Shown in pieces: positions 7,760 to 13,159 of a stretch of DNA of 13,159 nt. Below the pieces are notes generated by a model. That model saw only the letters and a program-made list of their open reading frames with translations, was not told the origin of the DNA and searched no databases. Source of the DNA: Pseudomonadota bacterium (GTDB lineage: Bacteria > Pseudomonadota > Alphaproteobacteria > Rhizobiales > Rhizobiaceae). The translations under genes were made by a program, and so were the position numbers. Location: the NCBI GenBank assembly GCA_023387715.1, contig JAEWHQ010000001.1, positions 1 to 13,159 on the forward strand, given 5' to 3'. How positions within the stretch are numbered: position 1 is the stretch's first letter; each line of letters opens with the position of its first letter.

Positions 7760-9067
7760 TTATTTATCGCCGAAAACGCGATTGAAAATCGTATCCACAT
7801 GCTTCGTATGGTATGCAAGGTCGAACTTTTCGCGGATTTCTTCTTCGCTGAGAGCCGCACGAACTTCTGCGTCAGCCAGCAATTCTTCCAGGAAATCTTT
7901 GCCCTGTTCCCAGACCTTCATCGCATTGCGCTGAACCAAACGGTATGAATCTTCACGGCTGATGCCAGCCTGTGTGAGAGCCAAAAGCACGCGCTGTGAA
8001 TGAACAAGACCACGGAATTTGTTCATGTTGGCCATCATGTTTTCAGGATAGACCAGCAGCTTTTCAATGACGCCGGTGAGGCGTGCAAGTGCAAAATCAA
8101 GCGTGACAGTTGCGTCAGGGCCGATCATGCGCTCGACCGAAGAGTGCGAAATATCGCGCTCATGCCAGAGGGCGACATTCTCCATCGCAGGCAGTGCGAA
8201 AGAGCGAACCATGCGGGCAAGGCCGGTGAGGTTTTCGGTCAGCACAGGGTTGCGCTTATGCGGCATCGCAGACGAGCCCTTCTGGCCAGGTGAGAAATAT
8301 TCCTCAGCTTCCAGAACTTCGGTGCGCTGCAAATGACGCACTTCAACAGCAAGGCGCTCAACCGATGAAGCAATAACGCCAAGGGTTGCAAAATACATTG
8401 CATGACGATCACGCGGGATCACCTGTGTCGATACCGGCTCGGCCTTCATGCCAAGTGCTTTAGCAACGTGCTCTTCAACGCGCGGGTCGATATTGGCGAA
8501 GGTGCCGACTGCACCGGAGATAGCGCAAGTAGCAATTTCTTCGCGCGCTGCAACGAGGCGCTCACGGCAGCGTTCAAATTCGGCATAGGCCAGCGCCATT
8601 TTGAGGCCGAATGTAATCGGCTCAGCGTGGATGCCATGGCTGCGGCCGATGGTGACGGTGTCTTTATGCTCATAGGCGCGGGTTTTAAGCGCTGCCAGCA
8701 GCTTGTCGAGGTCGGCAAGCAGCAAGTCGGAGGCGCGCATCAGCTGTACGTTAAAGCAGGTGTCCAGCACGTCTGACGAGGTCATGCCCTGATGGATGAA
8801 GCGTGAGTCAGGGCCGACAAATTCTGCCAGATGGGTGAGAAATGCAATCACGTCATGCTTGGTGACAGCTTCGATTTCATCAATACGAGCGACATCAAAC
8901 TTTGCCGCGCCGCCTTTTTCCCAGATGGTTTTAGCGGATTCTTTCGGGATAACGCCGATTTCGGCCAATGCATCACAGGCATGGGCTTCAATTTCAAACC
9001 AAATGCGGAATTTGGTTTCCGGCGACCAGATGGCAACCATTTCAGGGCGGGAATAGCGCGGGATCAT
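7760..9067 (-). CDS. purB: Adenylosuccinate lyase
   Basis: Cytoplasmic homotetramer of the fumarase/aspartase superfamily that acts twice in purine synthesis: SAICAR to AICAR plus fumarate, and adenylosuccinate to AMP plus fumarate. The 435-residue product is of the B. subtilis-like short type. It shows MIPRYSRPEMVAIWSPETKF at the start, KHDVIAFL near 70, GMTSSDVLDT (94-103) and GRSHGIHAEPITFG, whose H144 corresponds to the catalytic histidine. The superfamily signature GSSAMPHKRNP (264-274) includes the flexible-loop catalytic serine. An AGGA site lies about ten bases before the ATG. The gene lies downstream of rpe, but a hairpin separates them. No defect is visible; this is a housekeeping gene. 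Confidence 0.98.
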   Translation of the reverse strand: MIPRYSRPEMVAIWSPETKFRIWFEIEAHACDALAEIGVIPKESAKTIWEKGGAAKFDVARIDEIEAVTKHDVIAFLTHLAEFVGPDSRFIHQGMTSSDVLDTCFNVQLMRASDLLLADLDKLLAALKTRAYEHKDTVTIGRSHGIHAEPITFGLKMALAYAEFERCRERLVAAREEIATCAISGAVGTFANIDPRVEEHVAKALGMKAEPVSTQVIPRDRHAMYFATLGVIASSVERLAVEVRHLQRTEVLEAEEYFSPGQKGSSAMPHKRNPVLTENLTGLARMVRSFALPAMENVALWHERDISHSSVERMIGPDATVTLDFALARLTGVIEKLLVYPENMMANMNKFRGLVHSQRVLLALTQAGISREDSYRLVQRNAMKVWEQGKDFLEELLADAEVRAALSEEEIREKFDLAYHTKHVDTIFNRVFGDK

Positions 9068-9126
9068 GTGCGTTTCCTAATGTGTACTCGACGAGAAAAC
9101 CAGTTAGGGGAGTAACCGGCGGTTTT

Positions 9127-9159
9127 AAATGAAATCAGGCGGATATTGCTATCCGCCTG
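9127..9159 (-). terminator. Probable terminator after rpe
   Basis: A perfect 10-bp stem (CAGGCGGATA at 9136-9145 with TATCCGCCTG at 9150-9159) closes a 4-base loop, 12 bases after the rpe stop codon. On the minus strand it is followed by ATTTCATTT, a modest T-rich tract, so termination may be incomplete and some read-through into purB is possible. Confidence 0.72.
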
Positions 9160-9170
9160 TGAGAATTCAA

Positions 9171-9848
9171 TTAAGCGCGGCCTGTTTCCGCAGCCTTGCG
9201 GATGGCCGCGATATTGGCACGGTAACCTTCCAGATTGCCGGCCTTATAAACAGAGGAGCCTGCGACAAGCGAATTGGCACCGGCTTTCGCAGCAGCGCCC
9301 GCATTGTCCGGCGTCACGCCGCCGTCGATCTGCAAATCAATCGGACGATTGCCGATTAATGCATTGACCTGAGCAATTTTAGGCAGCATCGAGGTGATGA
9401 ATTTCTGACCGCCAAAGCCCGGATTTACTGTCATCACCAAAATGAGATCAACATCATCAATGATGTTTTCGAGCGCTGAAACAGATGTGCCCGGATTGAG
9501 CGCGACACCGGCCTTTTTGCCAAGACCGCGAATGGCCTGCAATGAGCGGTGCAGGTGAGGGCCTGCTTCTGCATGAATGGTGATAATATCTGAACCGGCT
9601 TTGGCAAAGCCTTCAAGATAAGCATCGCAAGGCGCGATCATCAAATGAGTGTCAAACACGGCATCGGTGTGAGGGCGAATAGCTTTGACCACATCTGGGC
9701 CGAAAGTGATGTTTGGCACAAAATGACCATCCATCACATCAATATGGATCCAGTCCGCACCGGCGGTCACAACATCTTTGATTTCCTGACCAAGCTTGGA
9801 AAAGTCGGAAGCGAGAATAGAAGGTGCAATGATAATCGGGCGGGACAT
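9171..9848 (-). CDS. rpe: Ribulose-phosphate 3-epimerase
   Basis: Metal-dependent TIM-barrel enzyme that interconverts ribulose 5-phosphate and xylulose 5-phosphate in the pentose phosphate pathway. The 225-residue product has the normal length. It opens with IIIAPSILASDFSKLGQEI and contains WIHIDVMDGHFVPNITFGP, FDTHLMI, MTVNPGFGGQKF and LQIDGGVTPDNA. The expected metal ligands H35, D37, H68 and D175 are all present, D37 and D175 being the acid/base pair. AAGGA lies 9-13 bases before the ATG. It is 127 bases downstream of lpxXL on the same strand. A small 5-bp hairpin (9869-9883) lies in its leader and is too weak to call a terminator. No unusual features. Confidence 0.97.
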   Translation of the reverse strand: MSRPIIIAPSILASDFSKLGQEIKDVVTAGADWIHIDVMDGHFVPNITFGPDVVKAIRPHTDAVFDTHLMIAPCDAYLEGFAKAGSDIITIHAEAGPHLHRSLQAIRGLGKKAGVALNPGTSVSALENIIDDVDLILVMTVNPGFGGQKFITSMLPKIAQVNALIGNRPIDLQIDGGVTPDNAGAAAKAGANSLVAGSSVYKAGNLEGYRANIAAIRKAAETGRA

Positions 9849-9961
9849 CAGATAATCCTTGTTTGAAAAGCCTTGATCAGGCTCTGTACCGTTGCTTTGG
9901 CGGTTAACATGCTATGTCTGTGCATACAAGCTTGTGTAAGGTCGCAGGACGCTTATCCGCC

Positions 9962-9985
9962 AGTTAACCCCAGAGTTAACCCCAG
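9962..9985. repeat. Perfect 12-bp tandem duplication at the 3' end of lpxXL
   Basis: AGTTAACCCCAG occurs twice head to tail (9962-9973 and 9974-9985). The second copy contains the lpxXL stop codon and its last Gly codon. It looks like a small slippage duplication, with no sign of function. Confidence 0.85.
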
Positions 9986-10899
9986 CGTTTATGGAACCAC
10001 ATCCATTGGCCGGGATATTCGCGTACCCATTCTTCAACTGTATCATTTAAAAGCTGTGCAGTCGCGGCAATATCTATCTGACCTTGCGTATCGCGTGGTA
10101 ACTCCATGCGCTCTTTCAGCTCCAAACGATAGCGCCCGCCGGGTAGTCTGATGCAGCGTGCGGGATAGACATCGCAATCATATTGGCGTGCCAGTTTAGC
10201 TAACAGCGGATTGGTTTTAACCGGACGATCAAAGAATGTGCTCTCAATGCCGCGATGGAATTTTTGGTCAACCAAAACACCAACATTGCCGCCATCGCCT
10301 AAAATACTTGCCAGAGACCATGCAGCGCCAGCCTTGGAAGGCACAAGGTGTCCCATATTGGTGCGACGTGCCTGAAGCACACGCTTGGCGACATAGGGAT
10401 TGTTTGGCGGGCGGAAGAGCGCCGTGACATCCAATCCGTAAGTTGCCGCACAAATCGGCAGAAGTTCGAAATTGCCCGTATGTGCGGTGAAGAAAATATG
10501 TGGTTTCTTCTCATCGCGCAGACGTTCAAAAATCGGAATACCATCAACTTCAACCAGACCTTTTTCCGTCGCATTCGGGTCGAAGTCAAAAATGGCATCA
10601 AGAAAAATATATTCAGCAAACAGCCTTGCCATGCTGTCCCACATTTCGCGGGCAATAGCCTGAACCTCATCTTCGGATTTTTCCGGATAAGCATGGTGCA
10701 AATTATTGACTGCCACTTTGTGACGTGGCGTCAATGGGCCAATTTTACGGGCAAACCACGCACAAAAGCGGATAGCCGCATTTGCAGGCAACAGCCGCAA
10801 AACCGCAAAAATCACGAAGATTGTCTGCGCCAGCAGCCAGTAATTAAACTGTTTTAATTTCTGGCTGTAGCGAAAGGCAAGGAGTTTAAGCTTGAACAT
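9976..10899 (-). CDS. lpxXL: Lipid A acyltransferase of the HtrB/LpxL family, probable LpxXL
   Basis: Inner-membrane acyltransferase that adds a secondary acyl chain to lipid A. In rhizobia and Brucella the LpxXL enzyme places the 27-hydroxyoctacosanoate chain carried on AcpXL. The 307-residue product has an N-terminal hydrophobic anchor (about 20-40, WLLAQTIFVIFAVLRLL). The family HX4E motif, HTGNFE, gives H140 and E145. Supporting segments are ALFRPPNNPYVAKRV, GVLVDQKFHRGIESTFFDRP, and a C-terminal YPGQWMWFHKRWG typical of the family. The ATG at 10899 is preferred; it starts one base after the dehydrogenase stop codon, which implies translational coupling. A TTG at 10908 would give an 8-base overlap instead. 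The fabF-adh-lpxXL order supports LpxXL rather than a standard lauroyl transferase, but the very-long-chain specificity is inferred from context. Confidence 0.88.
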   Translation of the reverse strand: MFKLKLLAFRYSQKLKQFNYWLLAQTIFVIFAVLRLLPANAAIRFCAWFARKIGPLTPRHKVAVNNLHHAYPEKSEDEVQAIAREMWDSMARLFAEYIFLDAIFDFDPNATEKGLVEVDGIPIFERLRDEKKPHIFFTAHTGNFELLPICAATYGLDVTALFRPPNNPYVAKRVLQARRTNMGHLVPSKAGAAWSLASILGDGGNVGVLVDQKFHRGIESTFFDRPVKTNPLLAKLARQYDCDVYPARCIRLPGGRYRLELKERMELPRDTQGQIDIAATAQLLNDTVEEWVREYPGQWMWFHKRWG

Positions 10900-10900
10900 A

Positions 10901-11929
10901 TTACTCAATAGTCAGGATAATCTTGCCGAATACGTCACGGCCTTCCATGCGCTTGAGCGCGGTGTCGATTTCATCAAAACTAACAACGGTATCAATCACC
11001 GGCGAGACAATGCTTTGTGCCATTTTCTGCATGGCATCGGCCATGTTTTCCATCCGGCAACCAAATGAGCCGAGAAGCTTCAGCTGCTGCTGGAACAGCA
11101 TCATCAGGTTCATGCTTGTTGATACACCGGAGGTGGAGCCGCAAGTGACCAGACGTCCGCCGCGCTTGAGGCTGAGCATCGAGCCTGCCCAAGTGTCTGC
11201 GCCCACATGTTCAAACACCACGTCGACGCCTTTTTTCTTGGTCAGCTTACGCATGACGCCTTCAAAGCGGTCTTCGCGGTAGTTGATGACGTGATCGGCG
11301 CCAAGCGCCTTGGCTTTTTCGATTTTGTCGTTGGAGCCAACAGTGGTGTAAACTGTGCAGCCCATTTTCTTAGCCAGCTGAATAGCGGCAGTGCCGATAC
11401 CCGAACCGCCAGCCTGAATGAGAATGGATTCACCCGGCTGCAATTTGGCATTGTCAAAGAGCATGTGCTCAACTGTGCCGAAGGTAACAGGGGCAACAGC
11501 TGCACCAATGGCATCAACACCCGGAGGAGCAGGGATGAGAAGGCGTGCTGGCAGGTTTACTGCTTCACAGGCAAAACCATCAAGATGGAAACCATGAACG
11601 CCGGAGACGTGTTCGCAAAGATTATCGCGGCCTTCGCGGCAAGCTTTACAAAGGCCGCATGTGCGTGCGCCATAAATGGAAACGAGCTGACCTGGCAGCA
11701 GACCTGCAACGCCGGGGCCAATAGCTGATACAACGCCGGAAGCTTCGGCACCAATTACGAGCGGCATTTTGCGCTTGGCAAATGCCATGCCGCGCCAGCC
11801 CCAAACGTCAATATGGTTAAGCGCAACGGCTTTGATGTTGACGGTGACTTCACCCGCAGCTGGCGGGGGTGGAGGGGCCATATCGGTGATCTCAAGACGA
11901 CGATCATCAAGAAGCTGCAAAGCGCGCAT
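10901..11929 (-). CDS. MDR-family (zinc-binding ADH-like) oxidoreductase of the very-long-chain fatty acid cluster
   Basis: NAD(P)H-dependent medium-chain dehydrogenase of 342 residues. In rhizobia the gene at this position is called adh2XL or fabXL and is thought to take part in very-long-chain acyl synthesis for lipid A, perhaps as an enoyl reductase. It has a GroES-like N-terminal domain and a Rossmann motif, AGGSGIGTAAIQLAKKMG (about 173-190). The structural-zinc lobe is intact: C91, C94, C97 and C105, with the classical C-x2-C-x2-C-x7-C spacing. The catalytic-zinc positions are not: ALNHID has N38 where Cys is expected, VIGAEASG has A61 where His is expected, and no Cys occurs near 145-155. 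It therefore resembles zinc-independent reductases at the active site. AGAGGA precedes the ATG by about eight bases. It lies 154 bases downstream of the ketosynthase. Confidence 0.9.
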   Translation of the reverse strand: MRALQLLDDRRLEITDMAPPPPPAAGEVTVNIKAVALNHIDVWGWRGMAFAKRKMPLVIGAEASGVVSAIGPGVAGLLPGQLVSIYGARTCGLCKACREGRDNLCEHVSGVHGFHLDGFACEAVNLPARLLIPAPPGVDAIGAAVAPVTFGTVEHMLFDNAKLQPGESILIQAGGSGIGTAAIQLAKKMGCTVYTTVGSNDKIEKAKALGADHVINYREDRFEGVMRKLTKKKGVDVVFEHVGADTWAGSMLSLKRGGRLVTCGSTSGVSTSMNLMMLFQQQLKLLGSFGCRMENMADAMQKMAQSIVSPVIDTVVSFDEIDTALKRMEGRDVFGKIILTIE

Positions 11930-12021
11930 GAAATTATCCTCTAACCTTGGGCTTGAATTGTCCCAAAATAGTTTTTGCCCCTAAGTATTTATGCTTTTAT
12001 GGGCAAGATATTTGAAAGTTT

Positions 12022-12051
12022 AATCCCGGAAAGCATCTGCTTACCGGGATT
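12022..12051. other. Hairpin in the ketosynthase-dehydrogenase gap
   Basis: AATCCCGG (12022-12029) pairs with CCGGGATT (12044-12051). Beyond one A-A mismatch, AAGCA and TGCTT can pair further, giving a long stem. On the minus strand it is not followed by T residues, so it is not a standard terminator for the operon. On the + strand a T-rich stretch follows, but no + strand gene ends here. It could be an RNA-processing or stability element. The rest of the gap (11930-12083) is A/T-rich with no clear promoter. Confidence 0.6.
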
Positions 12052-12070
12052 TTATTTAAATTACGGTCAA

Positions 12071-12103
12071 TGACAGCCGGATTTTACTTTGGTTCGGCTG
12101 TCA
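12071..12103. other. Hairpin spanning the ketosynthase stop codon
   Basis: TGACAGCCG (12071-12079) and CGGCTGTCA (12095-12103) form a perfect 9-bp stem. The 15-base loop contains the stop codon and the last codon of the ketosynthase. No T run follows on the minus strand. It may protect the 3' end of the upstream message or slow read-through. Confidence 0.55.
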
Positions 12104-13159
12104 AAATAAGACTGGTATTCTGACCACCAAAACCAAACGAGTTGGAAAGCACAGAAGTGACGTCGCTCTCGCGTTTGACATTCGGCACCACATCCAGCGG
12201 AATGGACGGATCAGGATTGTCATAGTTGATGGTTGGCGGCAAAGTGCCGGTCTGGATCGTCAATAATGAGAAGACGGCTTCAATCGCACCGGCAGCGGTC
12301 AGCGCATGACCGATCATCGACTTGTTGGATGAAACAGGAATACTTTCCATCCTGTCACCAAACACGGTTGAAAGCGCAAGATATTCCATCTTGTCATTTT
12401 CAGGTGTCGAAGTGCCGTGAGCATTGATGTAAGAAATCTGATCAATAGTCAGGCCGGCATCTGCCAATGCACCGCTTACAGTGCCGATTGCCGGTGAGGC
12501 ATCAGGCTTGGAGCGGGTGCGGTGGAAGTCATCGGCTTTTTCGCCGCAACCAGCCAGAAGACCAAGCACTTTTGCACCGCGTGCAAGTGCTGATTCCAGT
12601 GATTCCATGACCAATGCGCCGGAGCCTTCAGCCATTGCAAAGCCGTCACGGTCTTTGGAGAACGGACGGGAGGCTTTTTCAGGCGCATCATTATGGGTGG
12701 ATAGGGCGGAAAGCAGCGAGAAGCGGATGAGCGCTTCTGCGGAAACCGAACCATCAGTACCGATTGCCAAAACACGGTCGCTTTCGCCACGGCGAATAGC
12801 TTCTGCACCAAGCTGAATAGCTGTGGCACCGGATGCGCAAGCGGTGGACAGGGTGACCGGCAGGCCGCGTGTGCCAAAATGATTGGCCAGCTGCTCGGCA
12901 ATATAGCCAAATTGTGTGGTGTTGAAGAATTCCTGCTGACGCTGATTGCGGCAAGCTTCCAAGAGCAATTGATAGCTGGCAGGGCCTTTGTCTTTTACGC
13001 TTGCATCAAGGGCAAAGCGGCTTTTCCAGTCCAGTTCAACCGGTGGCGCTGCCAAAAACATCGGGCCGCCAAAACTGGAAACGGAAAGGCCGGACTGAGC
13101 AATGGCTTCTTCACCGGCAAGGCGTGCAAGCGCTTGTGAAAGAGCCGATGCGCCCACTT
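12084..13159 (-). CDS. fabF: Beta-ketoacyl-ACP synthase, FabF-like, of the lipid A very-long-chain fatty acid cluster (5'-truncated)
   Basis: Condensing enzyme that joins malonyl-ACP to a growing acyl chain. Its position next to the MDR gene and lpxXL suggests the FabF1XL-type synthase that elongates very-long-chain fatty acids on AcpXL. The frame is open to the right edge, so the start lies outside. The active-site set is complete: Cys in STACASG (about 107 of the visible part), His in NAHGTST (247), and Lys and His in SNKSMIGHALTAAG (279 and 284). The spacings of 140 and 37 residues equal those between C163, H303 and H340 of E. coli FabF, so only about 56 N-terminal residues are missing. 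EGSGALVMESLESALARG and the C-terminal SNSFGFGGQNTSLIL are also typical. The family is certain. The FabF1XL assignment rests on gene order. Confidence 0.94.
   Translation of the reverse strand, partial: VGASALSQALARLAGEEAIAQSGLSVSSFGGPMFLAAPPVELDWKSRFALDASVKDKGPASYQLLLEACRNQRQQEFFNTTQFGYIAEQLANHFGTRGLPVTLSTACASGATAIQLGAEAIRRGESDRVLAIGTDGSVSAEALIRFSLLSALSTHNDAPEKASRPFSKDRDGFAMAEGSGALVMESLESALARGAKVLGLLAGCGEKADDFHRTRSKPDASPAIGTVSGALADAGLTIDQISYINAHGTSTPENDKMEYLALSTVFGDRMESIPVSSNKSMIGHALTAAGAIEAVFSLLTIQTGTLPPTINYDNPDPSIPLDVVPNVKRESDVTSVLSNSFGFGGQNTSLILTAEPK

Noticed and set aside
9869..9883. Small hairpin in the rpe leader as a terminator or riboswitch
   Set aside because: The stem is only 5 bp, followed by a short T run, with no conserved regulatory RNA shape that I could recognise.
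10348..10857. A 169-codon + strand frame inside lpxXL
   Set aside because: Antisense shadow of a well-supported acyltransferase gene, with no recognisable domain or start signal.
11207..11728. A 173-codon + strand frame inside the MDR dehydrogenase gene
   Set aside because: Shadow of a gene with intact zinc-lobe and Rossmann motifs; no independent evidence for translation.
1..13159. CRISPR array, tRNA or rRNA gene, insertion sequence, prophage, toxin-antitoxin or defence system
   Set aside because: No regularly spaced repeats, cloverleaf-like segments, transposase or integrase motifs, or defence-gene domains were seen. Every sizeable gene is metabolic, regulatory, transport or envelope-related, apart from one small unknown.

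Overview
The gene content and order point to an alphaproteobacterium of the order Rhizobiales (Hyphomicrobiales), probably near Brucella, Ochrobactrum and Pseudochrobactrum. Base composition looks close to 50% GC by eye, which is low for that group. The strongest clue is the right-hand end, where a FabF-type ketosynthase, an MDR dehydrogenase and an LpxXL-like acyltransferase occur in the order known from rhizobial and Brucella clusters that build very-long-chain fatty acids for lipid A. Neighbouring rpe and purB fit the same group. The genus is an inference.

Left part, mostly + strand. The window opens inside an RND efflux permease (1-1551), which ends at a strong terminator. A YhbW-like flavin monooxygenase (1669-2679) follows and overlaps tail to tail with a LysR-type regulator (2652-3581, minus). 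The regulator is divergent from glutaryl-CoA dehydrogenase gcdH (3684-4868). A CaiB/BaiF CoA-transferase (4945-6093) follows gcdH. Regulator, dehydrogenase and transferase look like a glutarate catabolic unit: glutarate is activated to glutaryl-CoA, then oxidised and decarboxylated to crotonyl-CoA. The divergent promoter region holds a perfect 12-bp inverted repeat with a T-N11-A core, placed as expected for a LysR operator.

Middle and right part, all minus strand. Reading from right to left, the lipid A genes are a 5'-truncated ketosynthase (12084-13159), the MDR dehydrogenase (10901-11929) and lpxXL (9976-10899). They are followed by rpe (9171-9848), purB (7760-9067), an exported MTA/SAH-nucleosidase-like protein (6637-7527) and a very acidic 92-residue protein of unknown function (6135-6413). 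Hairpins separate most of these genes, so rpe, purB, the nucleosidase and the acidic protein are probably separate transcription units. The dehydrogenase and lpxXL are almost certainly translationally coupled.

No gene-free stretch exceeds about 235 bases. I saw no tRNA, rRNA, CRISPR array, insertion sequence, prophage gene or attachment site. Nothing here amounts to a new multi-gene system. The points most worth a second look are the LysR operator, the exported nucleosidase with a likely disulfide, the MDR enzyme that lacks catalytic-zinc ligands, and the acidic protein.
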